From the NCBI RefSeq assembly GCF_016765615.1, contig NZ_JAESWA010000010.1:1-64000 (forward strand): a DNA stretch of 64,000 nucleotides. Reading direction: 5' to 3'. This DNA is from Clostridium paridis (GTDB lineage Bacteria; Bacillota; Clostridia; Clostridiales; Clostridiaceae). The translations under genes and the position numbers were made by a program. The notes beneath the pieces were generated by a model. That model was not told where the DNA came from, did not search any database, and saw nothing but the letters and a program-made list of their open reading frames with translations. Numbering within the stretch: position 1 is the first letter of the stretch; each line of letters starts with the position of its first letter. This document shows positions 1 to 10,804 of this stretch, piece by piece.

Positions 1-33
1 GTCCTGAGCCAGGATCAAACTCTCAATTTGAAA
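1..33 (-). rRNA. rrs: 16S rRNA, 5' tip (partial)
   Basis: The reverse complement reads AGAGTTTGATCCTGGCTCAG, the universal 5' segment of bacterial 16S rRNA. Only about the first 30 nucleotides lie in the window and the gene continues past the left edge. It is read away from oriC, like gyrA and gyrB upstream of it. The exact mature 5' end is an estimate. Confidence 0.95.
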
Positions 34-103
34 GCTTAATCTAACTCAAAAGATTACGTTGACTTAAGTTTATTTCTAAATCTTACTTCATTTCCTCTGT
101 TTA

Positions 104-176
104 ATTTTCAAAGACCATTTTGTTTTTCGCATTTAAGCGACTTCTATATGTTATCAAAACATTTTTTGTTTGTCAA
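104..176 (-). promoter_or_regulatory. rRNA operon promoter and boxA-like antitermination site
   Basis: On the minus strand a perfect -35 TTGACA (176-171) is separated by 17 bases from a -10 TAACAT (153-148), about 115 bases before the 16S start. Between promoter and 16S lies GGTCTTTGAAAAT (about 116-104), which resembles the boxA of Gram-positive rRNA leaders, where Nus factors load for antitermination. The promoter call rests on hexamer match and spacing. Confidence 0.7.
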
Positions 177-480
177 CTACTTTTTTCAAAGTTTTTGTTG
201 ACTTGTTTGTCCTTATTTGAAGGACGTGTTTTATGATAACATCTCTATAACTATAATATGTTTATCTATAATAGCATTAACTTATGTTATTCTATTATTC
301 CTTTTGTATTCTTTTAATTACTATGTATTCCTATTATTGACACACAAGGTTAAGTTTATGTTACATAATCTAAACTTCCCTTCCATATATTCTATAAATT
401 AGGACATATGCGCATGATTTATCAAATTAAATGAGTAATTATATTAATATTTTTTAAAAATATTTATACATAAATCTTTG
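177..480. other. AT-rich spacer between gyrA terminator and rRNA promoter
   Basis: I see no convincing gene here. A 61-codon open frame on the plus strand (217-402) has no ribosome-binding site, runs against local transcription and is simply AT-rich sequence. A further upstream rRNA promoter or UP-element-like A/T tracts could lie here, but no second pair of good hexamers is visible. Confidence 0.5.
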
Positions 481-529
481 AAATAAAAAGGAGGATATCT
501 TATTTTAAATTATAAAATAAGATATCCTC
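481..529 (-). terminator. Intrinsic terminator of the gyrBA transcript
   Basis: A perfect 17-bp inverted repeat (491-507 with 513-529, loop AATTA) is followed on the minus strand by CTTTTTATTT. It lies 15 bases past the gyrA stop. It separates the dnaA-gyrA group from the rRNA operon that follows on the same strand. Confidence 0.9.
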
Positions 530-543
530 ACAATTACATAAAA

Positions 544-3069
544 TTATTCGTTATTATCTTCTGCTCTCTCTAAAAGACTTTCTAATGAATTATCATTAAC
601 ATTACTTATTTCACTACCATCTTCTAATAATTCTAATTCTTCACTAGACTCTGCTGAAGAAATTTTAGCTATTGCAACTATCTTTTCTTCTTCACTAGTT
701 CTCATTAGTGTTACTCCCATTGCTGATCTACTTGTGACAGAAATACCTGAAACATTTATTCTAATTGCTACACCTGATGTATTTATAAGCATCATTTCGT
801 CATCTTGCTTACATACAGTTGCCCCAACTAACTTACCTGTTTTCTCAGCCACTTTGTAAGTTATAAGACCCATTCCGCCTCTATTTTGTGTTTTGTATTC
901 AGTTAATGGTGTTCTTTTACCAAATCCATTTTCACTTATAACTAATAAATCCTCATCTGGAGTAGCTATATCCATACAAACAGCAACATCATCTTTTCTT
1001 AATGATATAGCTTTTACACCTGAAGCTGTTCTTCCCATAGGTCTAACATCTTTTTCACTAAACTTAATTGCAATACCATTTTGTGTTGCTATTATAATTT
1101 CCGCATCACCAAATGTTTGTTTAACCTTAAGTAACTCATCACCATCTCTTAGATTTATAGCAATTAATCCATTTCTTCTAAGATTCTTAAATTCATCTAT
1201 TGGGGTCTTTTTAACAATTCCCTTCTTAGTAGCCATAAATAAGAATCCATCTGGATTAACGTCTTTAACAGATAACACTGTCTCTATACGCTCATCTTGT
1301 TCAATAGGTATAAGATTAATAATATTAGTTCCTTTTGCTGTTCTTCCTGCATCAGGAATTTCATATGCTCTACGTTTATATACTCTACCTCTATTAGTAA
1401 AGAATAGTATATCTGAATGAGTAGATGTTACTACAACATGCTCTACAAAGTCATCTTCTTTTGTAGTCATTGCCTGTATTCCCTTACCCCCTCTTCTTTG
1501 GGCAGAGTAAGTGTCAGCTAAAATTCTCTTAACATAACCTGTATGAGTTAATGTTATTACAACATCCTCTTCTTGAATTAGATCTTCAATATCTATTTCG
1601 TTTTCTTGTTTTTCGATTACTGTTCTTCTTTCATCGCCATATCTTTCTTTGATTTCTATAAGTTCTTCTTTGATTACGCCTAGTAACTTTTCCTCAGAAG
1701 ACAATATTTCATTTAATCTATTGATTAAAGTCATAAGTTCATTATACTCATCTTCAATTTTGTCTCTTTCTAATCCTGTTAATCTAGCAAGTCTCATATC
1801 TAATATTGCTTGAGATTGTTTTTCGCTTAGATTAAATCTTTCAATAAGTGTATTTCTAGCTATTTCTGAATTTTTAGAACCTCTAATAATACTTATTACT
1901 TCATCGATATTATCTAAAGCAATTTTTAATCCCTCTAAAATATGAGCTCTTTCTTGTGCTTTATTTAATTCAAATACTGTTCTTCTTGTAATAACTTCTT
2001 TTTGGAAATTTACATAGTGTACTAGTATCTCTTTTAAGTTTAAAACCTTTGGTTCATTATCTACTAGTGCAATTGTATTTACACCAAAGGTATCTTGCAT
2101 CTTTGTATGTTTAAATAGTAAGTTTAGAACTACACTAGGATTTGCGTCCTTCTTAAGTTCTATTACTATTCTCATACCTTCTCTATCAGATTCATCTCTT
2201 AAATCTGATATTCCATTTATTTTTTTATCTTTAACTAGATCCGCTATATTTTCTATTAGTTTAGCTTTATTTACTTGGTATGGAAGTTCGTTAACTATAA
2301 TTTTTAATCTACCTTTTTCTTCTTCTATTTCAGTTTTTGCTCTTACAACAACTCTTCCTCTACCTGTTTCATAAGCAGCCCTTATTCCAGCCTTACCCAT
2401 TATTATTCCTGCTGTTGGGAAGTCTGGACCTTTAATTTTAGTCATCAAATCTAAAATTGTTACTTCTGGATCATCTATAAGCATAATTGTTCCATCTATA
2501 ACTTCACCAAGATTATGAGGAGGTATATTTGTTGCCATACCTACTGCTATACCTGAAGAACCATTTACTAATAAATTGGGGAACCTTGAAGGTAATACTG
2601 AAGGTTCTTGCTCTTCACCATCAAAGTTTGGTATAAAATCTACAGTATTTTTATTTATATCTCTTAGCATTTCAGCAGCAATTTTATTCATTTTTGCTTC
2701 TGTATATCTCATAGCAGCTGCGCCATCACCATCAACAGAACCAAAATTTCCATGACCATCTACAAGCATATATCTCATAGAAAAATCTTGAGCCATTCTT
2801 ACTAATGCTTCATAAACAGATGTATCTCCATGTGGGTGATATTTACCTAAAACTTCTCCGACTATTCTTGCACACTTTCTATATCCTCTATCTGGTCTTA
2901 ATCCAAGTTCATGCATAGAAAATAAGATTCTTCTATGTACTGGCTTTAAACCATCTCTAACATCTGGAAGAGCACGCCCAACTATAACGCTCATAGCATA
3001 ATCTATATAGCATTTTTTCATCTCATTTTTTATATCAACCTGAACTACTTTTCCCTCGTTATTATTCAT
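544..3069 (-). CDS. gyrA: DNA gyrase subunit A
   Basis: Breakage-reunion subunit of DNA gyrase, which with GyrB introduces negative supercoils using ATP. The N-terminal domain carries the quinolone-resistance region ([17 protein letters not shown]) and the catalytic tyrosine in [10 protein letters not shown], about residue 122. The GyrA box QRRGGKG sits near residue 530 and marks the DNA-wrapping C-terminal domain. A Glu/Asp/Asn-rich tail ends the protein. The start is the ATG preceded by GAGGTG six bases away; a GTG three codons upstream overlaps that site and is less likely. Thr occupies the E. coli Ser83 position, as is usual in clostridia, so it is not evidence of resistance. It lies 21 bases after gyrB, forming an operon. 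Confidence 0.97.
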   Translation of the reverse strand: MNNNEGKVVQVDIKNEMKKCYIDYAMSVIVGRALPDVRDGLKPVHRRILFSMHELGLRPDRGYRKCARIVGEVLGKYHPHGDTSVYEALVRMAQDFSMRYMLVDGHGNFGSVDGDGAAAMRYTEAKMNKIAAEMLRDINKNTVDFIPNFDGEEQEPSVLPSRFPNLLVNGSSGIAVGMATNIPPHNLGEVIDGTIMLIDDPEVTILDLMTKIKGPDFPTAGIIMGKAGIRAAYETGRGRVVVRAKTEIEEEKGRLKIIVNELPYQVNKAKLIENIADLVKDKKINGISDLRDESDREGMRIVIELKKDANPSVVLNLLFKHTKMQDTFGVNTIALVDNEPKVLNLKEILVHYVNFQKEVITRRTVFELNKAQERAHILEGLKIALDNIDEVISIIRGSKNSEIARNTLIERFNLSEKQSQAILDMRLARLTGLERDKIEDEYNELMTLINRLNEILSSEEKLLGVIKEELIEIKERYGDERRTVIEKQENEIDIEDLIQEEDVVITLTHTGYVKRILADTYSAQRRGGKGIQAMTTKEDDFVEHVVVTSTHSDILFFTNRGRVYKRRAYEIPDAGRTAKGTNIINLIPIEQDERIETVLSVKDVNPDGFLFMATKKGIVKKTPIDEFKNLRRNGLIAINLRDGDELLKVKQTFGDAEIIIATQNGIAIKFSEKDVRPMGRTASGVKAISLRKDDVAVCMDIATPDEDLLVISENGFGKRTPLTEYKTQNRGGMGLITYKVAEKTGKLVGATVCKQDDEMMLINTSGVAIRINVSGISVTSRSAMGVTLMRTSEEEKIVAIAKISSAESSEELELLEDGSEISNVNDNSLESLLERAEDNNE

Positions 3070-3090
3070 TGCTTTCACCTCAATTCTGTA

Positions 3091-5046
<1,956 letters not shown>

Positions 5047-5068
5047 TTAAGTTAAACATTGGACTAAC

Positions 5069-5329
5069 TTAAGGATTATATTCTACATCAGTTCTTTTTG
5101 TTAATGTAGATGATGAAATTGGAGAAAGATAAATCTTGCTCTTTTTATCTACCTCTGCAATAACAAAAGATTTAGGTTTTTCCTTTGAGATTCTCTCTAC
5201 AAAACCATCTTCTTCTGCTAATCTTAAGAATTGTATAGTATCAGAACTATACATAGTATTTTGTAAGTCAAATATCCCTATAACGTCTTTTACTGGAACT
5301 ACTACATTTTCTCCCAAGTGTAAAAACAC
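5069..5329 (-). CDS. remB: RemB/YaaB family regulator (DUF370-like)
   Basis: An 86-residue protein of the family found between recF and gyrB in Firmicutes (YaaB/RemB in Bacillus subtilis, linked there to extracellular-matrix gene control). The N-terminus (FLHLGENVVVPVKDVIGIFD) and the middle segment KSFVIAEVDKKSKIYLSPIS fit that family. The start is GTG, placed well behind AAGGAGG. There are no membrane segments. The stop of recF lies 15 bases upstream, so it is cotranscribed. The matrix role is known from Bacillus; the role in an anaerobic spore-former is inferred. Confidence 0.8.
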   Translation of the reverse strand: MFLHLGENVVVPVKDVIGIFDLQNTMYSSDTIQFLRLAEEDGFVERISKEKPKSFVIAEVDKKSKIYLSPISSSTLTKRTDVEYNP

Positions 5330-5344
5330 AAATATTCCTCCTTG

Positions 5345-6430
5345 CTAACTAATAACAACTCCATCGTTAACTTTAAAAACTTTAGATTCACTATTTAAAT
5401 ATCGAGATATATCTTCTATTCCCGTTCCGGTTATTATTGTTTGAATTCCACTTATTGAATTCAATATATAAGATTTTCTTGTAAAATCTAATTCTGATAA
5501 AACATCATCCAAAAGAAGTACTGGATATTCTCCAGTAATATCTTTTATAATGCTTAGAGATGCAAATTTAATGGTTAGGACAGATGTTCTTTGCTGCCCT
5601 TGAGAACCAAAACTTTTTGCATCTATGTTATTTATCAATATTTCAAAGTCATCTCTATGAGGTCCTATACTAGTTAATCTTCTTTCAATATCTTTCGATC
5701 TATTTTTAACTAATAAATCTTTAAAGGATATTTTTATATTATCATTATCTTTAACAGTGGATGTGTACTTAAATTTAATCTCTTCTTTTCCAGAAGTTAT
5801 TTCTTTATGAATATCATAACTATGAAGATTTAACTTCTCTATATAATCTAATCTGCATTTTATTATATAGCTTCCAAATTCAACAAGTTGATCATCATAT
5901 ATATCCAGCATGAAGTTATCTACATTTTTAGATTTTAGTATGAGATTTCTTTCGTTTATAATTTTGTTATATTGAACAAGATTATAATAATACTTATTAC
6001 TTAACTGGCATAATTCCATATCCAAAAATTTTCTTCTGATTCCTGGAGATTCTTTTACAATTTTCAAATCTTCTGGTGAAAACATAACTACATTGAATAT
6101 TCCAATTAATTGATCTATTTTATTAATCTTTATAGAATTAACTCGTATAGCTTTCTTACCATCTTTTAAAATATTTATTTCTATAGTCTTATCGAGTCTC
6201 TCTTTTCCAACCTTTAAACTTATGTACGATCTATCCTCATTCCATTTGATTAATTCCTTATCTTTTGAGGTTCTATGAGATTTTGCAAAACCACAATAAT
6301 ATATGGCTTCTAAAATATTTGTTTTGCCTTGTGCATTATCTCCTATAAAAACATTAACGCTATTTGATAATTCTATCTCTAAACTTTTATAATTTCTGTA
6401 GTTTAACAAAAGTAATTTTTTAACAAACAT
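5345..6430 (-). CDS. recF: DNA replication and repair protein RecF
   Basis: SMC-like ATPase that helps load RecA at single-strand gaps with RecO and RecR. The Walker A motif GDNAQGKT lies near residue 30, the ABC signature appears in SFGSQGQQRTS, and Walker B is PVLLLDDVLSELD near residue 315. At 361 residues it has the normal family length. I take the ATG of MFVKKLLLLNYRNYKSLE as the start, matching the conserved RecF N-terminus; a TTG four codons earlier is possible but overlaps the weak GGGTG ribosome site. It follows rlbA closely in the dnaA-dnaN-rlbA-recF-remB-gyrB-gyrA series. Confidence 0.95.
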   Translation of the reverse strand: MFVKKLLLLNYRNYKSLEIELSNSVNVFIGDNAQGKTNILEAIYYCGFAKSHRTSKDKELIKWNEDRSYISLKVGKERLDKTIEINILKDGKKAIRVNSIKINKIDQLIGIFNVVMFSPEDLKIVKESPGIRRKFLDMELCQLSNKYYYNLVQYNKIINERNLILKSKNVDNFMLDIYDDQLVEFGSYIIKCRLDYIEKLNLHSYDIHKEITSGKEEIKFKYTSTVKDNDNIKISFKDLLVKNRSKDIERRLTSIGPHRDDFEILINNIDAKSFGSQGQQRTSVLTIKFASLSIIKDITGEYPVLLLDDVLSELDFTRKSYILNSISGIQTIITGTGIEDISRYLNSESKVFKVNDGVVIS

Positions 6431-6463
6431 AAAAACACCCAATTTAATTATAGCACAATATGC

Positions 6464-6670
6464 TTAAATTATTTTAAACTTTTCTTGCTGTATCTCTATT
6501 ACGTCATTTACTCTTAATTTTTTACCTCTTTGGGTGCATACTTCTCCGTTAACTTTTACTTCACCCTCTTGAATTAAAAACTTAGCCTCCGATCCAAGAG
6601 AGGCTACCCCAACCCATTTTAAAAAAGAATCTAATTTTATGAATTCAGTGCTTATTTCTATTTCGTTCAT
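6464..6670 (-). CDS. rlbA: S4-domain RNA-binding protein (YaaA/RlbA-like)
   Basis: A small (68-residue) S4-type RNA-binding protein, the conserved gene between dnaN and recF. The S4 fold shows as FIKLDSFLKWVGVASLGSEA then EVKVNGEVCTQRGKKLRVND. Homologues in Bacillus are tied to ribosome assembly. The start is uncertain: the family N-terminus matches the ATG of MNEIEIST, which has no strong ribosome site, while an ATG eight codons upstream lies in a perfect palindrome. AAAGGAG occurs about 20 bases further up. Translational coupling or a structured leader may matter here. Confidence 0.85.
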   Translation of the reverse strand: MNEIEISTEFIKLDSFLKWVGVASLGSEAKFLIQEGEVKVNGEVCTQRGKKLRVNDVIEIQQEKFKII

Positions 6671-6686
6671 AATTATAATATCAACC

Positions 6687-6706
6687 CGATGCATAATTAT
6701 GCATCG
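6687..6706 (-). repeat. Perfect 20-bp palindrome in the dnaN-rlbA junction
   Basis: CGATGCATAATTATGCATCG is its own reverse complement. In RNA it folds as an 8-bp stem with an AATT loop. It lies between the AAAGGAG behind dnaN and the likely rlbA start, with no U-run, so it is not a terminator. It could be an mRNA processing or translation-control hairpin, or a protein-binding site. Confidence 0.6.
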
Positions 6707-6731
6707 AATATGAATAATCTCCTTTCGCTAA

Positions 6732-7844
6732 CTATCTTGCTAATCTTACAGGTAGAACAAGATATTTAGAATTATCAGTTTCATTACTTCTTATTACACA
6801 TGGACTAACGCTTGATGTAAGTTCAAGCATCACTTCATCAGAGTCCATTACTTTAAGAACATCAATTAAGTATCTAGAGTTAAATGCAATTTGTATCTCG
6901 TCTCCTTGCAAGTTTACACCAACTTCTTCTCTTACCTTTCCCAATTGAGAATTAGATGTGATTATTAGAGTGTCACCAACCAATTCAAATTTAATTAAAT
7001 TAGTATTTCCCTCTTTTGCCATTAATGATGCTCTTTCAATACAATTTTGTAGATCTTGTCTGTTAACAGTAACTAAACCCTTATATTCTTGAGGTAATAA
7101 GGATTTATATTTTATAAATTCTCCTTCTAATAATCTTGATATAACCTTAGTTTCACCTAAGTTAAATAATATATGATTAGTAGTAAAAGTAATATCTACA
7201 ACATCTTCACTATCCTCTAGGATTTTAGCTACTTCATTTAGAGTTTTTCCAGGTATTACTGAACTAATTGTATTTTCAGAATCTATCAACTCACTTCTTG
7301 TTGCTAGTCTATATCCATCTAAAGCTACTAAATTCAAATATGAATTATTAACCTCAAATAAAATTCCTTGAAGTATTGGTCTTGTTTCATCTTGTGCGAT
7401 AGCAAATGATGTACCTTTTATCATATTCTTTAATAGATTTTGAGGAATAGAAAATAACTTAGTTTCATTAATTGCTGGAAGCTCTGGGAAATCTGATGGA
7501 TTCATATGAACTAAGTTAAATACTGATTTCTTACAAGTTATTTGTATTATATTATTACCTTCTTCAACACCAAGAGTTTCTATTGTAACTAAGTCATTAG
7601 GTAATTTTCTTATTATTTCTCCAAATATTTTTGCATCTACAACAATTGATCCAGGTTCGATAACTTCAGAATCTATAATTGTTTCTATTGATACATCTAC
7701 ATCTGATCCTATTAATGTTAATTTTGAATCTTTTGCATTTAAGTAGACACCTTCTAATATAGGCATTGTAGATTTTCCTGTTATTGCTTTTTGAGCTATT
7801 GATATAGCATCTTGTAACTTTGATTTTTCACATATAAATTTCAT
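6732..7844 (-). CDS. dnaN: DNA polymerase III beta sliding clamp
   Basis: Processivity clamp that encircles DNA as a dimer and holds the replicative polymerase. The 370 residues span three repeated clamp domains. The start MKFICEKSKLQDAISIAQKA and the C-terminal VLPVRLAR are typical, the latter contributing to the partner-binding pocket. ATG follows GGAGG at a spacing of six. It sits directly downstream of dnaA, separated by 267 bases that form the second half of oriC. The transcript probably continues into rlbA and recF. Confidence 0.97.
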   Translation of the reverse strand: MKFICEKSKLQDAISIAQKAITGKSTMPILEGVYLNAKDSKLTLIGSDVDVSIETIIDSEVIEPGSIVVDAKIFGEIIRKLPNDLVTIETLGVEEGNNIIQITCKKSVFNLVHMNPSDFPELPAINETKLFSIPQNLLKNMIKGTSFAIAQDETRPILQGILFEVNNSYLNLVALDGYRLATRSELIDSENTISSVIPGKTLNEVAKILEDSEDVVDITFTTNHILFNLGETKVISRLLEGEFIKYKSLLPQEYKGLVTVNRQDLQNCIERASLMAKEGNTNLIKFELVGDTLIITSNSQLGKVREEVGVNLQGDEIQIAFNSRYLIDVLKVMDSDEVMLELTSSVSPCVIRSNETDNSKYLVLPVRLAR

Positions 7845-7919
7845 ATTTAACCTCCATAATTATGAACATTTACTAACAATATAAATTACTTATTATAGAT
7901 AAAATAATAGATAAAAATA

Positions 7920-8080
7920 TAGTAATAATAGTAGTAGGGGCTGTGAATTTGTTGAAAAGTACCTGCAGCCCTTATAAAATCAAGAAAGTTTGCAAAAAAA
8001 TACTGTGGATAAGTCCGTACAAATTACTATGAGTTATCCACATTATTAGATGAAAGGTTTCTCCTTAAATTTTATCCACA
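7920..8080 (-). other. oriC: oriC, dnaA-dnaN part: DnaA boxes, GC cluster and DnaA-trios (probable unwinding site)
   Basis: Three perfect DnaA boxes (TTATCCACA at 8034-8042 and 8072-8080; its complement at 8004-8012) lie downstream of dnaA. Toward dnaN follow a weak box (7942-7950, complement AAATTCACA), a GGGGC cluster (7937-7941) and six consecutive triplets TAG/TAA reading TAG TAA TAA TAG TAG TAG (7920-7937), then A/T-rich DNA up to dnaN. In Bacillus subtilis this box, GC cluster and trio order is the basal unwinding system where DnaA opens DNA. A G/C dyad (GGGCTG 7938-7943 with CAGCCC 7966-7971) overlaps the GC cluster. Confidence 0.85.
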
Positions 8081-8111
8081 TGATATTAACTTATGTTATG
8101 TACATTGTTAC

Positions 8112-9470
8112 TTATTTTTGAGTTAATTTCTTTGTTATGTCGTTTACTGTGTTTTGTAGAACTTCATCTGTTTTTAAGTTTTGAGATATTTTTTCATATG
8201 CATGTATAACTGTAGTATGATCTCTTCCACCAAATTCTTCTCCTATCTTTGGCAAAGATAAATCAGTAAGCTTTCTACTTAAATACATAGCTATTTGTCT
8301 TGGATATGCTACATTACGTGTTCTTCTTTGAGATTTTAGCTCCTCAACTCTAAGATTATAGTATGAGGAAACAACATCTTGAATTGTATCTATTGTTATA
8401 TGCTTACTTTGTTTATTAGAAATAATATCTTTTAAAGCTTCACTTGCAAGATCTACTGTTATGTCTCTTCCTGTTAAGGATGAATATGCAACTATCCTTA
8501 TTAGAGCGCCTTCTAGTTCTCTTATATTAGCTTTAATTTTTGTGGCTATATATACCATTACTTCATTAGCTACATTTAAGTTTTCTACATCAGCTTTCTT
8601 TTTTAAGATAGCCATTCTTGTTTCAAAGTCTGGAGCTTGAATGTCAGCAATAAGCCCCCATTCGAATCTACTTCTCAACCTATCTTCTAATGTAGGAATT
8701 TCTTTAGGTGGTCTATCTGATGAAAGAATTATTTGCTTATTTGCGTCATGAAGCGCATTAAATGTATGGAAAAACTCTTCTTGAGTTCTTTCTTTTCCTG
8801 CTATAAACTGAACATCATCTATTAGCAGAACATCAACATTTCTATATTTGTTCCTGAATTCTTCATTCTTATCATCTTTAATGGAGTTTATTAATTCATT
8901 AGTAAATTTCTCTGATGAAACATAAACTACCTTTGATTTTGAATTGTTTTGTAAAATATAGTGTCCTATAGCATGCATAAGGTGAGTTTTACCAAGTCCC
9001 ACACCACCATATATAAATAGTGGGTTATATGCTTTAGCAGGTGCTTCAGCAACAGCCAATGATGCTGCATGTGCAAATCTATTTGAATTACCAATGACAA
9101 AAGAATCAAAAGTATACTTCGGATTTAATGTTGCTGACATCTCATCACTTACAACTACTGAGCTTTCCTTTTGGACTTCCTTTGTAGCATCTTTAACTTT
9201 AACTTCTTCCTTTCGAAAATCTGATTCAATTAGAAATTCTATATTATATTTTTTAGAGGAGATAAGTCTTATGGCATTTGCGACTAGATCCTTATATCTT
9301 TGCTCTAAAATATCTCTGGTAAATTCATTAGGAACACCTATCTTTATGCTATCTGAAGATATAGATAAGGGTTCGCAACTTTTTATCCATGTGTTGAAGC
9401 TAACTTCAGTCATCTCACTTTTTACTATATTTAATGTTTTTTCCCATAATTGATTTAGGTGGGTATCCAT
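8112..9470 (-). CDS. dnaA: Chromosomal replication initiator DnaA
   Basis: AAA+ initiator that binds DnaA boxes, opens oriC and represses its own promoter. Domain I starts with [21 protein letters not shown] charged linker (about 85-115) follows. The AAA+ core has Walker [10 protein letters not shown] (about 155-163) and Walker B LLIDDVQF (about 215-222). The C-terminal helix-turn-helix ends in the signature [15 protein letters not shown]. At 452 residues it has the usual length. I start at the ATG eight bases after GGAGG; a longer frame begins six codons upstream but its start overlaps that ribosome site. DnaA boxes lie on both sides of the gene. Confidence 0.97.
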   Translation of the reverse strand: MDTHLNQLWEKTLNIVKSEMTEVSFNTWIKSCEPLSISSDSIKIGVPNEFTRDILEQRYKDLVANAIRLISSKKYNIEFLIESDFRKEEVKVKDATKEVQKESSVVVSDEMSATLNPKYTFDSFVIGNSNRFAHAASLAVAEAPAKAYNPLFIYGGVGLGKTHLMHAIGHYILQNNSKSKVVYVSSEKFTNELINSIKDDKNEEFRNKYRNVDVLLIDDVQFIAGKERTQEEFFHTFNALHDANKQIILSSDRPPKEIPTLEDRLRSRFEWGLIADIQAPDFETRMAILKKKADVENLNVANEVMVYIATKIKANIRELEGALIRIVAYSSLTGRDITVDLASEALKDIISNKQSKHITIDTIQDVVSSYYNLRVEELKSQRRTRNVAYPRQIAMYLSRKLTDLSLPKIGEEFGGRDHTTVIHAYEKISQNLKTDEVLQNTVNDITKKLTQK

Positions 9471-9600
9471 CTTATATCCTCCAGTCATTTTTTATAAAAA
9501 AGAAAAAATTAATCAAAATAATTAATAAACGAATATATATAAACAAATTACTAACAGTAAAATAATTGTACCATTTAAATAATTGACATTGTAGGTAGAA

Positions 9601-9910
9601 TTATTCACATGTTAATTATTTTGTGAATAAATAGTTAAAAAAATAAATATGTTATATTATCAACATTTGTGGAAAAAATAACATTAACACTATAAACAAT
9701 GAATATTAATGTTGAAATCAGCTCAAAATACTTAATGATATAAAGAAATTAAGAAAAATTGAACAAGTTATGCACAAAGTTATTCACAGCTGTGGATAAC
9801 TTTTACTCCACATAAGTTATTCACAATAGTATATTAATAATATCATAAACTGTAAAAGTGGTTCAATAATTTATCCACAAAAACTTATTATGTTAATAAA
9901 TTTATCAACA
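9601..9910. other. oriC: oriC, dnaA-rpmH part: DnaA-box cluster
   Basis: Eight 9-mers match or nearly match the DnaA box TTATCCACA. Plus orientation: 9601-9609 (TTATTCACA), 9768-9776 (TTATGCACA), 9780-9788 (TTATTCACA), 9817-9825 (TTATTCACA), 9871-9879 (TTATCCACA) and 9902-9910 (TTATCAACA). Minus orientation: 9622-9630 and 9791-9799. Strand use switches exactly here, minus-strand genes to the left and plus-strand genes to the right, which marks the origin. The cluster corresponds to the incA/incB part of the Bacillus origin and also overlaps the dnaA promoter region. The remaining DNA of the 9471-10024 gap is A/T-rich. Confidence 0.92.
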
Positions 9911-9922
9911 AAATAAGTTTTC

Positions 9923-9951
9923 TTGACAGTAAAGGTATTGAAATATATAAT
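9923..9951 (+). promoter_or_regulatory. Promoter of rpmH-rnpA operon
   Basis: A perfect sigma-A promoter: TTGACA (9923-9928), 17 bases, TATAAT (9946-9951). It begins 12 bases after the last DnaA box and 97 bases before the rpmH start codon, so DnaA bound at the origin could touch its activity. Confidence 0.85.
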
Positions 9952-10024
9952 TATAAAGTAAAACTTCAAAATGAAATAAGTATAGTTTTACTATAGAAAT
10001 ATATATTGAAGGGGGTGTAGCGTT

Positions 10025-10159
10025 ATGTTCATGACATACCAACCTAAAAAGAGACAAAGAAAAAGAGAGCATGGATTTAGAAAGAGAATGAGCACTCTAT
10101 CAGGAAGAAACGTGCTTAAGAGCAGAAGACAAAAAGGAAGAAAAAGATTAACAGCATAA
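10025..10159 (+). CDS. rpmH: 50S ribosomal protein L34
   Basis: A 44-residue, very basic protein ([19 protein letters not shown] then [18 protein letters not shown]), the classic bacterial L34, a late-assembling component near the exit-tunnel base. The start ATG lies seven bases after the GGGGGTG ribosome site; an in-frame ATG two codons in gives the same mature core. It is the first gene right of oriC and is cotranscribed with rnpA and yidD, as in nearly all bacteria. Confidence 0.97.
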   Translation: MFMTYQPKKRQRKREHGFRKRMSTLSGRNVLKSRRQKGRKRLTA

Positions 10160-10160
10160 G

Positions 10161-10199
10161 GGCCGCAGTTGTGGCCTTTTTCTGCAAATGCAGAAAAAG
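10161..10199 (+). terminator. Overlapping hairpins between rpmH and rnpA (possible attenuator)
   Basis: Hairpin 1 (10161-10176, GGCCGC...GTGGCC) is followed by TTTTT and looks like a weak terminator. Hairpin 2 (CTTTTTCTGC 10176-10185 with GCAGAAAAAG 10190-10199, loop AAAT) uses the same C and U-run as its 5' arm, and its 3' arm abuts the AAGGGG ribosome site of rnpA. The two structures share bases and cannot fully form together. Confidence 0.6.
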
Positions 10200-10212
10200 G
10201 GGAATCTTATAA

Positions 10213-10566
10213 ATGAGTATGCATAAGATTAGAAAAAATATCGAATTTAGAAACGTATATAGAAGAGGGAAGTCTCTTTCAAATGAAAATTTAGTTCTCT
10301 ATATATATAATAATGGAAGAAATAGAGACGAAAATAATGAAAAGTTTAATAGAGTTGGAATTTCAGTAAGTAAAAAAGTAGGAAAAAGCGTAACTAGAAG
10401 TAGGGTTAAGAGACTAATATTAGAAAGTTATAGACTTAATTCTAAAGATTTAAAAGAAGGATTTGATTTTGTATTTGTTGCAAGAACTGTAATAAAGGAT
10501 AAAACATATTCGGAAGTACAAAAATCTGTGTTAAATTTATTTAAAAGGGCAGGATTAAATAAATAA
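10213..10566 (+). CDS. rnpA: Ribonuclease P protein component
   Basis: Protein cofactor of RNase P, which matures the 5' ends of tRNAs with the catalytic RNA. The family signature is clear: [24 protein letters not shown] near residues 50-80, the basic helix that binds the RNA. At 117 residues it has normal length and an excess of Lys/Arg. ATG follows AAAAAGGGG after a spacing of about 11. Its stop overlaps the start of yidD by one base, so the two are translationally coupled. Confidence 0.96.
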   Translation: MSMHKIRKNIEFRNVYRRGKSLSNENLVLYIYNNGRNRDENNEKFNRVGISVSKKVGKSVTRSRVKRLILESYRLNSKDLKEGFDFVFVARTVIKDKTYSEVQKSVLNLFKRAGLNK

Positions 10567-10775
10567 TGAAAAAGTTATTGATTTTTCCAATCAAGTTATA
10601 TAGAAAATTTATATCACCTTTTACAAAACCTAGTTGCATATATACTCCGACTTGTTCTCAATATGCTATAGAAGCCATTGAAAAATATGGAGCGATTAAG
10701 GGTGGTTTTATGGCTATAAAAAGAATTCTAAGATGTCATCCTTTTCATAAGGGTGGTTATGATCCAGTGAAGTAA
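10566..10775 (+). CDS. yidD: Membrane protein insertion efficiency factor YidD
   Basis: A 69-residue YidD family protein that assists YidC-dependent insertion of inner-membrane proteins. The family motif is complete: [10 protein letters not shown], then [21 protein letters not shown] with the two conserved cysteines, then [13 protein letters not shown]. An amphipathic N-terminal segment is expected to lie on the membrane. It is placed between rnpA, which it overlaps by one base, and yidC, the usual arrangement. Confidence 0.95.
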   Translation: MKKLLIFPIKLYRKFISPFTKPSCIYTPTCSQYAIEAIEKYGAIKGGFMAIKRILRCHPFHKGGYDPVK

Positions 10776-10804
10776 AGAGTTAATATTTTTAGGAGGTATT
10801 TAAT

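Noticed and set aside
217-402. 61-codon hydrophobic open frame on the plus strand near the rRNA promoter
   Set aside because: It has no ribosome site, runs against the direction of all neighbours and lies in A/T-rich spacer where hydrophobic-looking frames arise by chance.
893-1420. Long open frames opposite gyrA and other core genes (also opposite dnaB, mgtE and ssb-sized genes)
   Set aside because: They are antisense shadows produced by codon bias of the real gene; none has a ribosome site or protein-like composition.
2790-2860. Thr at the quinolone-resistance position of GyrA as a possible resistance mutation
   Set aside because: Thr at the Ser83-equivalent position is, as far as I know, normal in many clostridia. 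A reference from the same species would be needed.
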